Shown here one piece after another: positions 1 to 11,310 of a stretch of DNA of 64,000 nt. A program made the translations under genes and the position numbers. Under the pieces are notes generated by a model. That model had not been told where the DNA came from. It worked only from the letters and a program-made list of their open reading frames with translations, and did no database searches. The stretch is from Simmondsia chinensis. Taxonomy: Eukaryota; Streptophyta; Magnoliopsida; Caryophyllales; Simmondsiaceae. Location of the stretch: positions 13,319,355 through 13,383,354 of the forward strand of contig JAGTTD010000005.1 in the NCBI GenBank assembly GCA_018398585.1, read 5' to 3'. Within the stretch, counting starts at the first letter, position 1. Each line of letters begins with the position of its first letter.

Positions 1-1168
1 ATTTAGACACAACATGTCCTAAAACTATGTCCTATTGAACCATAAAACGGCTCTTCTCCCAACTGAGTACCAAATTATACTCCTCGCAGTGCTGCAAAAA
101 GAGATCTAAGTGAGATAAGCATTCATTAAAAGACGATCCAAACACAAAAAAATCATCCATAAACACTTCTAGATAGTCGTCCAACATATCCGAAAAAATG
201 GACATCATACACCGCTGGAATGTAGCAGGTGCGTTGCACAAACAGAAGGGCATCCTTCGGTATGCAAACGTACCAAAGGGGCAAGTAAACGTTGTTTTCG
301 CTTGGTCCTCAGGGTGAATCGGGACTTGGTTATACCCCGAGTAGCCATCCAAGAAACAATAGTACACTTGACCTGCTACTTTATCTAGGATCTGGTCCAA
401 AAAGGGCAAGAGGAAATGGTCCTTGCATGTTACAGAGTTCAACTTACGATAATCGATGCACACTCTCCACCCTGTAGTTGCTCGCGTAGGAACCAATTCA
501 CTTTGGGCATTCGCAATGACCGTGATTTCTGACTTCTTAGTAACTACCTAAACCGGACTGACCCAAGGGCTATCAGAGATGGGGTATATAATACCCGCAT
601 TAAGCAACTTCATGACCTCTTTCTGAACTACCTCCCTCATATTAGGGTTAAGCCTCCTTTGCATTTGCCTAGAAGGCTTAACGTTGTCCTCTAAATGTAT
701 TCTATGCATGCACACAGAGGGGTTAATTCCTTTCAGATTAGCAACCGACCACCCTATGGCTCGTTTGTGGTTTTGTAGGACAACTAACAACCTAGATTCC
801 TGACTCTGAGTTAGGTCAGACGCGATAATCACAGGAAGGGTGTCATCTTGTCCTAAAAATGCATATTTCAAGGTGGTCAGGAGAGGTTTGAGCTCCAACA
901 CCGGTGGAAACTCAATAGATGGTTTAGCAGGTTCACTAAGTAGGCCAGTTAGGGGTTCAAACATCGGACCCCTAGCCTTAATTCTCATTAGCTCCTGCAT
1001 GTCAAGCAAATTATCAGCATCAGTACTCGCATCAAAATTAGCAAAATTGAGCGAATCAGATGGTTTGTCAACCACAAAGCAATCAAGGTCATCCTCATTA
1101 ATAGGGAACTTAGCAGCGTTTAAGACATTCAGTTTAACCTGAAGATTTCCAAATGACACCTCTAACAC
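1..1168 (-). pseudogene. Retrotransposon reverse transcriptase, N-terminal part
   Basis: RT domain of the Athila/Tat-like element, truncated by the window edge. Visible motifs are MQRRLNPNMREVVQKEV and LLNAGIIYPISDSPWVSPV upstream, then WRVCIDYRKLN, FLDGYSGYNQVPI, FTCPFGTFAYRRMPF, and the catalytic YXDD-type box as FMDDFFVF. A single TAG (548-550, SPV*VVTK) splits the frame where relatives have Gln. The rest of the domain looks well kept, so this is a fairly young but inactivated copy. Confidence 0.85.
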
Positions 1169-1174
1169 CCCAGT

Positions 1175-1777
1175 TCAACAATGAATGATAGCATCAGCCG
1201 TTGCCAAGAACGGTCGCCCTAAAATGACAGGGGTGTGGTTCCTCTGATGAGGAGTAGGGTCCATGTCAAACACGATAAAACCAACGGGGGAGATAAACTT
1301 ATCAACTTTGACAAGAACATCTTCCAACATACCTCTAGGTAAACGCTCTGATCTATCCGCCAACTATAGGGTAACACTAGTTGGTTCGAGATCTCCCATC
1401 CCCAATTCCTGAAAAATTGAGTATGGGATGAGGTTCACGCTTGCCCCTAAATCCAAAAGAGCCCGACTCGTATAGCTCTCTCCTATAACGCACGGGACTG
1501 TGAAAGCTCCTGGATCTCTACACTTAGGTGGGATGCCTGACATTAAGATGCTGCTCACTTTTTCAGCGAGTCGGACCTTCCTAGGAATATGAGCTTGGGC
1601 TGTCTTCTTTTTAGCACATAGGTCCTTAAGAAATTTAGCATACATGGGGACGTGTTTAATGGCGTCAATCAGTGGCAGGTTAATCTTGACGTCCTTGAAG
1701 AAGTTCAGTAACTCATCTCTCTTCGGGTAATCCTTCCCTTTCGGTCCTAACAGGGCCGTAGGAAAAGGAACAATTGG
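1175..1777 (-). pseudogene. Retrotransposon aspartic protease, degraded
   Basis: Retropepsin-like domain, which cleaves the Gag-Pol polyprotein. The active-site region reads LLDLGASVNLIP, with D-L-G-A in place of the usual D-S/T-G-A, a common plant Ty3 variant. The far end has PVILGRPFLATADAIIHC, the conserved ILGRPFL flap-proximal motif. Two reading pieces (1645-1364 and 1363-1175) are in the same frame and separated only by TAG at 1364-1366 within TL*LADRS, where this family normally has Gln. A further TGA follows HC near 1172. Confidence 0.78.
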
Positions 1778-3475
1778 TTAGGGAGATGAGCCCAGTAAAG
1801 GTGTGGACACTCCATCCTTATCCGCAATGAGGTTTGGAGTCCCATCCTCCCGCTCAACTTCTATCTCTACTTCTCTCAAATCATCCTCACCCGTGGCTAA
1901 GACAACCTTAGCCTGCTCATGCGTGACCTGGCTAAGGTCAAGATTAGTTGCTCCCCTGGGATTAGCGAGAGGTTGGGAGGATAACCTCCCTTCCTTTCTC
2001 CTGTTCATGGCCTGAGCTAACTGTCCTAGTTGGTTCTCTAACTTAGAAATCGACGGTGAATGAGAGTGGACCAACTGTTGTTTTTCCTCCATAAAGCGAA
2101 GCATACGTTCCTCAAACTGAGAAGTGTAGCGCGGAGGTTGGGGTGGTGGATTAGCATTAGGAGCTGGAGGATGCGAAGAAGAGCCATACCTTTGCCCTCC
2201 GTGGAAACCAGGAGGGTGTGCCTTACCTGCAAATCCTGGTGCTGGTTGTCTCATGGTTGGGTTCTGATTTGTGTTCTAGTTCCATGAGAAATTGGGATGG
2301 TTGCGCCACCTTGGATTATAGGTCTGGGGGTACGGATTGTCATTCCTCGAGTACTCCTGCGCTGCATAAGCCTAGTCCTGCACATACTCAGGAAACTGTG
2401 AGGCATATAAACACTCAAAAACAGAATGATCCTCTCCTGAACAAATACTGAACGGAGTAATACCCTCAAATGACGATTCGGCTGCATTAACTGGATGCAC
2501 ATTAGTGCGATTTGCATTTAAACTCATCATCTTATCTTTCTTTCTACTAAGTGCATCTAGTCTTAAATTAACATCATCTTGGGGTGCTACCTCATAGACA
2601 CCACGCGTGTTTCCCCTAACCACCCTCGCAAAAGAGGCCTAGTCGAGGGAATGTTCATTGAGGCGCTCAAAAAGCATCCAGGCCTCGTCCTCGTCTTGCT
2701 GGTTAAATGCTCCCCCGCATAAAGCATTTACCATTTGATTGTTTGACGCACTAAGACAATCGTAGAAGTTTTGGACAAGAGCCCACTTGGGTGACTCATG
2801 GTGAGGACAACTCCTAAGAAGTTCCTTGAACCTATCCCAACACTTATGAAACTGCTCCTAGTTTTTTTGTTCAAAACTGTTTATAGCGCGCCTAACAGCC
2901 ATCGTTCTGGCTTTAGGGAAAAACTTGACCAGGAAGCGCTGTTGAAGGTCATTCCAAGTGGTGATTTCACCCCTGGGTACGGACTAAAACCACCTCTTAG
3001 CCACATCTTTTAACGAGAACGGAAAAAGACGTAGTCTAATCGCATCGTTCGAGACACCTTGATAATGACAGGTTCCACATATTTCAAGGAATGCGTCAAG
3101 GTGCTTGTATGGGCTCTCAGTTGGGTTCCCATAAAATGTGGGAAGCATGTTGATAATCCCAGGTTTAAGTTTGGAGTTGGCGTTACCCACAGCAGCTAAC
3201 GCAACTCTGGCGGGCGCAACGTACGTTTGGGGGATGAAGTGATCCCCAATCGTACGTGGTTCGTTATTAGCCGTGGTTCGTTGCGTACTCCCTCTCGCTT
3301 CGAATCGCCTCACGTTAGACAAAGTCCGCTCAATTTCGGGGATGTAAGGTAACAATTCAGGATCGAGCGAACGTTTACCATGCATGTAATATTGAAGCTG
3401 GGATAGATCCACGCTGACCTCGACTAATGACTCAAGCAAAAGAAAAATAACTCAAAGCAATAAATAAAAAGCAAA
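1778..3475 (-). pseudogene. Retrotransposon gag, degraded
   Basis: Capsid polyprotein remnant. The best-preserved piece (3439-2984) holds the retrotransposon gag domain, with NMLPTFYGNP and FPFSLKDVAKRWF. A proline- and asparagine-rich C-terminal piece follows at 2254-1778 with a short coiled segment (ISKLENQLGQLAQAMNRR). Two interpretable stops are TAG at 2276-2278 (WN*NTNQNP, probably CAG) and TAA at 1778-1780 (LLGSSP*PIVP, probably CAA). Another amber lies near 2639. In the intact family gag reads straight into protease. Non-functional. Confidence 0.75.
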
Positions 3476-3520
3476 CAAAACAAAGTCCGTTAATCTTAAA
3501 TTCCAACTTAGCAAACCGAT

Positions 3521-3538
3521 TCCCCGGCAACGGCGCCA
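3521..3538 (-). other. Primer-binding site, tRNA-Asp type
   Basis: The minus strand reads TGGCGCCGTTGCCGGGGA, the standard tRNA-Asp-complementary primer site of Athila-type elements. It lies just inside the inner LTR end and fixes both the element's orientation and the LTR boundary. Confidence 0.8.
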
Positions 3539-3544
3539 AAAACT

Positions 3545-4993
3545 TGATGTGATTTTAAAGTGTGTTTAAAAGCGTCTACTCGCAGGCGTACGAGATTGTC
3601 GTAGCTTTTTTGGGTATACGGGTCATATCCACAGGGAATCGTGTTAAGTTAGATTTACTTATTAACGAGCGGTTTGGATTTTGGGTTTTTTTCATTGTTT
3701 GAATACGTTGTTAGCTGAATTACTGAAACTGAATATAAAGTGAATGAGACAATTCAATTGAGGTTAGTTTAGAGAGTTAATTTAGGGTAGTCTGGCACGT
3801 ATCCCGTCATTATATTCTACTTAGGACGATGATTTGAAGGACTTAGGCTACAAGCTCTAGACCTAGGTTAATATATAAATTAGGGCTTAGGGTAATGAAC
3901 TTGTCTAATGGCATAACCTATCTTAGCACCCTAGATGTAGCATAGGTTATCTCATTAGCACTACTTAATTCCTTTGTTACTCCTAATTCAATATTAACTT
4001 ATATAAAAGATTGGGTTCAGGGTTAGGTACAACCTCAACCCTGACCACGCGTGAATTCCGGTTATGTTATGGTCTAGGCTACAAGCACAAGACTAATCGC
4101 TGCAAAGTTGGAGACCTAGTCATGGCTACAAGCACACATACAAAAATATCTAACAATCATGAAAAACTCCCCACAAGGGTGCGAATATAACATAATTAAA
4201 CCAATCGTCAAAAGTATAATATAAATCTGGGATACCGGCGGCTACCCGCCCTTCATCTCTAAACTAAGAAAGTTTACTCCTTCATGGGAGTTTTACACAT
4301 CCTTAATTTTATATAAAAGAAGATACCGTGCGTAAAATAAATAAAAGATTAAACTCCCTCAATCTTCGTGTCGATGCTAATCCAAGCCTGAATGCTCCCA
4401 GTATTCCAACCACTTGCGCTTTAGCTTTTGAGAACCTGTAGATCTCGTAGCGGCTTCAGGTTTGAGAGAAAGGGCAGGACGTGCGGCGGGAAAAAGTGTG
4501 ACAAAGGATGACTTCTGCTTCTCTATTGATAGGCGCAAGAGTAGTTAGGGTTCCGTACGGAGCCATCCCGATCAATCGAGAATAATGCCCGTTCGGGCGG
4601 CCATCCGATCGATTGGTGAGCTCACCAAAGATCTCGATCGCTCGGTGCTTTTGGCCGATCGATCGGCAGGCTCTCGGTTAGTTTCCCTAACTGGGAGCTG
4701 CTGATTGATCGGTTCTTTGAGCCCCCTTTTCATGATTAAGCACCGAAGCGCTATGGAATGTACACGGTTCACCAAATTATGATCCGATGGGTCTTTCTTC
4801 TGCACAAGTGGTTGGGTTTCTCCAATCAGTCTTAAAAAATGCCTCAATAATGCTTGATTTTGCCAAAATTCTTCTTTCGTCCTCTTTGATGTGTTCCACA
4901 TGAAAATGTGCCTAAATAACAATCGAACACACATGTAGAGGCCGAAAATATGACAAAAATAAAAAATAAAAAATGTAAAAATCATGCGTATCA
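3545..4993 (-). repeat. 5' LTR of the Athila/Tat-like element
   Basis: On the plus strand this segment opens TGATGTGATT and closes GCGTATCA, giving the TG...CA termini expected of an LTR (minus strand TGATACGC...ATCA). It sits six bases from the primer-binding site. About 1.45 kb fits Athila/Tat LTRs. The inner end carries the phrase GGTCATATCCACAGGGAAT, a recurrent feature of LTRs of this group as I recall it. Around 4560-4680 is a CG-rich stretch with repeated GATCGATCGG words. The outer boundary is inferred from the terminal dinucleotides only, because the partner LTR is outside the window. Confidence 0.62.
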
Positions 4994-5702
4994 CCGCTAT
5001 ATTTGTATATAATTTTAGGTTCTTGTTGTTGACGTAATCGTGGTCAAAGATAGAGATCCGTGAACATAGGGTTTTGGATCATAGAATTTGGGTAGAACAT
5101 TGTAATACGTAGTCCCTACCCCACACCCCTCTTCCCTCGAGATGAAGTTCAAGTCCCTTGGAGAGCCTGTTAAAATATTAAGAAATATCTAAATTATTGT
5201 GCGAATTTTTCTATCTCTTGTGCATTTTATGAAGTCGTCAAAAATGTAAATTAGGCTACTAATTTAGCCGGCTGCAGCTCCAAATTTTGCTACTAGGATT
5301 GTTGCTCATCTTCAAAACTCCTATCAATTTTGTTTTGTTACATGTTGAGTCATTAGTTCTTTTCTACATTAAGTAAAAGCTCTCAAAATCTTTTCTTATC
5401 AGTATAAGAATAAATAAATAAATAAAAGGCTTTATAGTCTTACATATGTCGACTTAACGACTTGAGAAAAAAAAATGTATTAGGGGACAATTAGACGTTA
5501 TTAACAAAAATAAAAAATGGGTTACAATGGTGTTGATCCCATCACAATTCAGATTGCCTTTCCATGTGCTTTTACATATTATTCTACAGGAGACTGATAT
5601 TTACTATTCTTTGTTCTTTTTTTTTTTTTTTGGGCCCAAAAGGATGTTTACTATTTTGCAATATTCGCGGTTGAATAATGATATAGATATTTAAAATTTT
5701 CA
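4994..5702. other. AT-rich spacer without recognised genes
   Basis: Mostly AT-rich sequence between the LTR and the LINE 3' end. It has homopolymer runs (T-run near 5618-5630) and no ORF with recognisable content. A short GTTCAAGTCCC near 5130 resembles a pol III B box but has no tRNA structure around it. Confidence 0.6.
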
Positions 5703-6425
5703 AATACTACTACAACAACAACAATTTCAGTGCCTCAAAGGACTTCTGCATAAGCAAGATCTGGGGGTAGATATACGCACCCTTCCCTCTTCCGGTAGCT
5801 ACCTTAAAGGGAGGCTGTTTCTGATGATGCCCAACCTGAGAAGTTTGTCAGCAGCATAGAAGCAAGGCGGCCTGGCAGCAGGAGAGCAACACAGCACATG
5901 AGGAGGGCAAAGCACAAGGCAGGCATTACAAGTAAACTCAAAGCAAGGCAAATTCTATGAAAATAATAGGCAGATAAAATAGCAATTGCAGATAAGTAGA
6001 TAGCAAATCAGGAGAGTAAATACGCACATAAGCGCACTAAAGAAGAAGTCAAAGGCCTAGAAACACTAGTGATAGCACTAATAAGCTAGACTACGATACT
6101 CTAAACCGCTACATCAGCTACCCCTATACTAGCCCTTCATTGGGCACTATTTAAGGCCATCTCTTCCCGAAGATTTAGGTGGGTGAGGTCTTGTCATATC
6201 ATCTCCAACCATTTCATCTTTGGCCTGCCTCTCCCTCTCCTGCCTAGTATAATATGGGGTTTTTCGCATCTCCTGATTGAAGTGGTGGTCAGTCTCCTCC
6301 TAACATATCCAAACTATCTCAAACATGACGTCGTCCGTGATCATATTCTTCCTTATGTGTTCACATATCCACCGCAGCATCCTCACCTCCGTCACCTTCA
6401 TATTCTGTGTATGTGTTGTTTCAAG
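5703..6425 (-). mobile_element. RTE-clade LINE, 3'-terminal fragment
   Basis: Five-prime-truncated non-LTR retrotransposon on the minus strand. Translation from about 6410 to 6101 gives the C-terminal tail of an RTE-type ORF: KVTEVRMLRWICEHIR, FGYVRRRL, RRGRGRPK and DLTHLNLREEMALNSAQ, then RASIGVADVAV and a stop (6101-6103). One frame change and three in-frame stops occur, each explained by Trp to TAG/TGA or Arg CGA to TGA. The 3' UTR runs on to a (TTG)n tail at 5706-5722. Its last ~100 bases resemble the tail of the SINE at 46559-46816. No clean target duplication was found. Confidence 0.75.
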
Positions 6426-6630
6426 GATAAAATATTATTCATTTATAAAAATATACTTTCTCATAATTGACAACTTTCTTTCATATCATTCAACACATAA
6501 TTTGAGTACGCAAGCTGTACATATTTAGCTTGTACCTTAAAAATTTTAATCAAGCAGAAACAATTACATTGCATGTGTTTCTATTTTATATGAACCCAGC
6601 AAAATCGACAAAGATAAATTACATCAAAAT

Positions 6631-7020
6631 TGATACAGTGTGTAAGTGAAAAATTGGGGAATGGAAAGGAGTCAACAACCTTCTCTTTAATTTTATTAAC
6701 AAAACAATAAAACTCAAGACGAAAATAAACTCGATTCTCATAACCCGAGAAAAGAGCCTCGAAAATAGGGAATTAGATCTAAAAATTGAATAATAAAAAC
6801 CCTAGATTTCCTGTAATATATATAAAGGAGCTATTTGAATAAGAATCAAAACCTAAAAGATAATTCAAATTTAAACAAAGCTAAAATCCTAATTAAACTC
6901 AAATTCCATCCTCAGCTTCCGTTTCCTCAACTTCTATCCACGTCTTCTGCTGCCACCAACCACTAACCCGCCAACCCTACACCTACCTAGTGACCTGCGA
7001 AGCCTAAACCATGGGCTACA
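6631..7020 (-). repeat. 3' LTR of chromovirus-like element
   Basis: Direct repeat of 11311-11699. In element orientation it begins TGTAGCCCATGG right after the polypurine tract and ends CTGTATCA. The pol reading frame continues into it and stops at 6987, so the last codons of pol lie inside the LTR. Confidence 0.82.
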
Positions 7021-8250
7021 TCATCCTCTCCAGGTTGGAGAGAATTCACTCTCGAATTCGCTTGAGGATCAGAAGCATTGTTATCGCCAAAGTAGGGAAT
7101 AAGGTGCTTAACGATGAAGATATCAGAAGTCCTCATGCCGGGTGGCAACTGGAGGCGGTAGACGTTATCGTTGATCTTCTCCAGAATTACCAATGGTCCT
7201 ACCTTGTGAGCCGTGAGCGTGCTATACTCCCAAGTCGGGAAGCATTCTCATGTCAAGATTGCCCAAATTTTGTGGCTTACTTGGAATTGAACTGCTCTTC
7301 GCCCCTTGTCCCTGGCTGTTTTGTGCTTGGTGTTGGCTACCAGCAACCGAGCTGTAGTCTGTTCATGGATTTCCCTAAGAGAAGAGATGAAGTTATCCCT
7401 CTTTCCATGAGGACGTGTGAGATCTGGGACTGGTACCAAGTCTATCAGAGATCGTGGAACAAAGCAGTAAACAATCTGGAATGGCAGGAACCCTGTACTC
7501 CTATTGACGGAGCTGTTATAGGCAAACTCGGCTTGATGTTGCTTCATCTCCTATCCCTTGGCATTATCAGCAACGAGGCATCGGAGAAGATTTCCCAATT
7601 ATTGGTTAGTAACTTCGGTTTGTCCATCCATTTATGGGTGATGGATGGTGCTAAAGGCGAGAGACGTGTTTTCCATCCTCCATAACGTTCTCTAGCAGTG
7701 ATTCACGAACCTAGCATCCCGATCAGAAACAATGCTAGCTCATAATCCATGCAACTTGTATACCTCTCAGATGTAGAGACACGCCACATATATGACGCCA
7801 GCAGCCTTCTTGTACCCGATGAAGTGTGCCATCTTAGAGAAACGATCTTTGACAACGAAGATGGAATCAATACCGCCGATGGTCCTCAGTAAGCCTAGCA
7901 CAAAGTCCATGCTGATATATGTCCATGGGTGACTTGGAATCGGTAACGGCATATAAAGACCATAATTGGTCAGTCTGCCCTTTGAAACCTGACAAACACG
8001 GCATCGCTTGACATACCACCCAACCTCCTTGAATATGGTAGGCCAGAAGTAGTTGGCGGTAATGAGTCTAAGCGTCTAATCTCTGCCAACATGCCCCGCG
8101 TTGTGCTTCTCCTCATTGGTCTTAAGCCGCCAGCTTGAGTTCGGAATGCAAAGCTAGTTCCCTTTGAACAAGAAACCGTCATGATTAGAATAGTCGGGAA
8201 CAAACACCGCTTATGCTTCCGGCCATATCTCACCAAAAGTGGAATCATCA
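6987..8250 (-). pseudogene. Integrase of chromovirus-like pol
   Basis: Integrase remnant. The zinc-binding region at 8150-7990 is out of frame but contains His-rich and Cys pairs. The core starts at 7952 with YISMDFVLGL (first catalytic Asp), VVKDRFSKMAHFI, then VSDRDARF (second Asp, about 7730) and DGQTEVTN (Glu, about 7625). The C-terminal part has EFAYNSSVNRSTGFLPFQIVY and NDNVYRLQLPPGM, stopping at 6987 inside the LTR. Amber at 7692-7694 replaces Trp. No chromodomain recognised. Confidence 0.78.
7021..7031 (-). other. Polypurine tract inside the pol frame
   Basis: The minus strand reads GGAGAGGATGA directly before the LTR start TGTAGCC. The same bases encode Gly-Glu-Asp-Asp of the final pol segment, so the plus-strand primer site overlaps the coding sequence. 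Confidence 0.65.
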
Positions 8251-8259
8251 TGGTACTGA

Positions 8260-9430
8260 TCCGCTAGCTGATCAAACCCGATAACCTCCATCCTGCTCTC
8301 TGCCAGGACGAGGTTCCTCTTGCTTGGTGCATCCGCCACCTTATTCATGGCGCTGGACTTGTGCTTAATGACAAAGTGAAAGAGCTGTAAGTAGGTAGCC
8401 CACTTGGCGTGTCTATTCGAAAGTTTTTCTTAGCTATTGATGTACATGAGGGCCACGTTGACAAAATATAAGATGAACTCCCGGTTGGCTAAGTATGACT
8501 TCTAGTGCCTCAATACTCTCACCAATTCATAGAATTCCAAATCATAAGTCGACTAATTCAACCTATTCCCATTGAGCTTCTCACTGAAATATGCAGGATT
8601 CCCTTCTTGGCTAAGCACAGAGCCAATGCCAATCTTGGAGGCATCTGTGTGTAATTCAAATGTTTTTTGAAAGTCCGGAAGGGCTAACACTGGTGTTATG
8701 GTTAACTTCTCCTTGATTGCATTGAAGACGATATTAGCTTGAGGGATCCAAACGACGGAACCCTTCTTTAGGAAATCAGTGACAGGAACCATGATGGAAA
8801 TGAAATTCAGAACAAAGCACCTGTAGAATGACGCCAACCCATGGAAACTTCGAACATCGCCAATCTTTCTCGGCTAAGACCAATTACGTATAGTTGCTAT
8901 CCTCCCCTCATCAGCTAATATACCGTTCTTGGATACAACGAGCCCAAGGAAGGTCACCTCGTCTCTCATGAACTCGCACTTCTGAAAGGCGAAAAACAAA
9001 CTTTGGGTTCTCAAAGTACTAAGCACTTCCTCCGGATGCCAGATATGCTTAATACGATCCTGGCTATAAATCAAGATATCATCAAAATAAAAAACAACCA
9101 ACTTCCTAATGAAAGAACACAGAACCTAATTCATAAACCTCATGAACGTGCTTGGTGCATTGGACAATCTGAATGGCATAACCAACCACTCGTAAAGCCT
9201 TTCTCTTGTCTTGAAGGCGGTTTTCCACTCGTCTCCTGGCGAGATCCGAATCTGGTGGTATCCACTCTTGAGATCTAGTTTCGTGAATACCATAGAGTTC
9301 TGAAGTTGGTCAAGCAAGTCATCCAACCTTGGTATCAGGAATCGGTACCTCACTGTTCCTTGGTGTCAATAGAGCTGGTACAGCGCAAGGACTCAAGCTC
9401 TCCCTTATAAAGCCTCTGGCAAGTAGCTCC
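8260..9430 (-). pseudogene. Reverse transcriptase and RNase H of chromovirus-like pol
   Basis: RT pieces in order: [58 protein letters not shown] and the catalytic YFDDILIYSQD (9101-8874). The thumb (GLVVSKNGILAD) and RNase H (FELHTDASKIGIGSVLSQEG, 8837-8553) follow. The RNase H end is recognisable near 8370-8290 as SSAMNKVADAPSKR. Multiple short frames; non-functional. Confidence 0.82.
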
Positions 9431-9524
9431 TCTACCTAGCGCCTCAACGCCCCATGCCCTAAGGGACTCATCCGGTAATGGGTCTATTCGGAAATGAAGC
9501 ACCTGGCACCAAATCAATGCGGTT

Positions 9525-10090
9525 CTAGATGTCTCTCAATGGCGGCAATGCAACAAGCAACTCTTCTAAGAATACGTCAGCATATTCCTTCAACAAGGCG
9601 GTAACCTCACTCAGTATCTCCCCTGGACAGATCTTACTTTCCTTCCCTATCAACACAAACACGACCTTAGTGTCGCGAACCTCCTTGGCGAACATAGCTC
9701 GTCCTTGTATGTTTGGGTGTTGAGCGTCTAAAGCTCGTGGTGCCTCCTCCTTCTTAGGTGACACGATAATCTTGGTCCCCTCAAAGATCAAGCTGTAAGT
9801 GTTCCTCCTACCGTCATGAACATCACTCCTATCATATTGCCACGGGCACCCCAACAATAGATGGTAAGCATTCATGGTGACGACATCACACCAAATCCCG
9901 TCTTTCCCAATTGAAAAATTAACTAAGCAACATTTGAAATGGTTACCTGATTTCGCCTCTTGAGCCATGACAATTTGTAGGGATTAGGATGAGCTTCCAT
10001 CTTCAATTGGCAACTGCTTCTTCGGATATGACGTTCTCACAACTACCCGAGTCAATTACTATGCGGGATACCCTACCGCTAATGGTGTAA
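9525..10090 (-). pseudogene. Protease and linker of chromovirus-like pol
   Basis: The retropepsin active site reads RIVIDSGSCENVISEEAV (about 10070-10012), with the catalytic Asp-Ser-Gly intact. A frame break follows, then a piece with CCLVNFSIGKDGIWCDVV and AYHLLLGCPWQYDRSDVHDG, the conserved C-terminal portion of this protease type. The remainder is the linker to RT. Inactive because of frame breaks. Confidence 0.75.
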
Positions 10091-10099
10091 GTAGTCTGG

Positions 10100-11290
10100 A
10101 AGATGTTGTTCCTCAGCCAACCATCCCCCTGCGCCTCTCTTGGTGCGAAGCAAGCACTCCTAACCACCAGTAGATTCCCTTCATCACCCGTTACGGCATC
10201 TTCTTTTAGAGGCGTCAACTCATCTTGAACCTCTTCCTCAACAGTCTCGTCATCCTCACCGCGGAGCTCCTCGATGTAAAGGCCTTTACCAGGCCAATCA
10301 CCCTTACGAGACTCACTGGCACAGTGCCTTACTTCTCCATAATTGAAGCAACAAGTTCTTAACGAACTCTCCAAGTCGTGAGTAACCGGCTTACCGTTAT
10401 TGGCGACTGGTGGCTTTTTCTACATGTTTTGAGTTCGTGGTGCTCTCTGTTGCAATCTTGTGCTCTCCAAGTTCCGCCAACTTGGCAACGCCTTTATTGA
10501 CGTTCTACATTCATGGCTCTTGACTTGCCTCATAAACGGAAAAGATGTCAAACATGTTCGACACCTCTTGTATAGACTTCGTCAACCCGCCTATGTAACG
10601 ATCTGCCAATTGCTCCCCGATTTCGGCCTAGTCATTACGGGCGACTAATGAGTAGAACTCTGCTGTGTACTCCTCCACAGATCTAGAGCCTTGATGCAAT
10701 CCCTGTAGGCATTGGTACATCATCTTGGCGTGATTGTAAGGAAAGAAGGTGCCTCTCACATGCTTCTTCATCTTCTCCCATGATTCGATCTTCACCTTCC
10801 CTTGGTGAAACTGAATTTACTTCAGTTGTTGCGACCAGGGGCTGCCCTACCTCATAAATTATTAGCGACTAGCGGCGCCTGCTTCTTCTTTGGGATTTCT
10901 CTGAACTTAAGAACCTCCTCCATGGTAGCAAGCCAATCCCAAAAGTCTTTTGGGCGTCCTCCACCATTAAACTCAGGAATTTCAATCCGGAGGCCCGATT
11001 CCCACCTTTGATTGTCAAAACCATGGGTCTTTCCGGTAGCTCCTCGTCCGGGAATGGATTTTGGAAGCTCTCGCCCGTCGCCTCTTCTTCAGCACCCGGT
11101 ATTAATGGGCGTTGGGGCTGGGTTCTCTGTGCAAGATCGGGATTTGCCCCCAGTTGAATCAAGCAACGCTCGATTTGGAATCTCTCCTCGAACTCATCTA
11201 ATCTCCTATCGGTCTACCGTTGATGATCTCGGTCATAAACATCGTTGGCGATGGCGCACCTCTATCACCCACGAGCCATCACAAAAACCG
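10100..11290 (-). pseudogene. Chromovirus-like gag, degraded
   Basis: Gag remnant in several frames. The N-terminal stretch (11162-10869) is rich in Glu, Pro and Arg (FPDEELPERPM); a capsid-like region follows without a continuous frame. Near 10350 the nucleocapsid zinc knuckle survives as CFNYGEVRHCASES. The family pattern is C-x2-C-x4-H-x4-C, so the second and last cysteines have been lost here (Cys to Tyr, Cys to Ser), both single-base changes. Non-functional. Confidence 0.62.
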
Positions 11291-11296
11291 TTCTGA

Positions 11297-11308
11297 GCTC
11301 TAATACCA
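11297..11308 (-). other. Primer-binding site, initiator tRNA-Met type
   Basis: The minus strand reads TGGTATTAGAGC, one base away from the usual TGGTATCAGAGC complementary to plant initiator tRNA-Met. It sits two bases inside the 5' LTR. The C-to-T change fits the decay pattern of the element. Confidence 0.78.
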
Positions 11309-11310
11309 AT

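Larger units (their letters stand above)
1..4993 (-). mobile_element. Ty3/gypsy retrotransposon, Athila/Tat-like, 5' part
   Basis: A minus-strand LTR retrotransposon entering from the left edge. Reading right to left there is an LTR (4993-3545), a primer-binding site, gag, an aspartic protease and the start of reverse transcriptase. The remaining RT, RNase H, integrase and 3' LTR lie outside the window. The protease motif DLGASVNLIP, the RT motif FMDDF, the gag motif FPFSLKDVAKRWF and the tRNA-Asp-type primer site together are typical of the plant Athila/Tat group of Ty3 elements. The coding region is broken by several in-frame stops, so the copy is dead. Without the second LTR the target duplication and age cannot be read. 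Confidence 0.85.

Noticed and set aside
32..1168. Endogenous pararetrovirus origin for the RT
   Set aside because: The gag-protease-RT order, LTR and tRNA-Asp-type primer site identify a Ty3 retrotransposon.
5120..5145. GTTCAAGTCCC as a tRNA or SINE B box
   Set aside because: No A box at the right distance and no cloverleaf could be drawn.
7011..7685. Longest plus-strand ORF in the first half (224 codons)
   Set aside because: Antisense shadow of the Ty3 integrase; the minus strand carries the recognisable integrase motifs.
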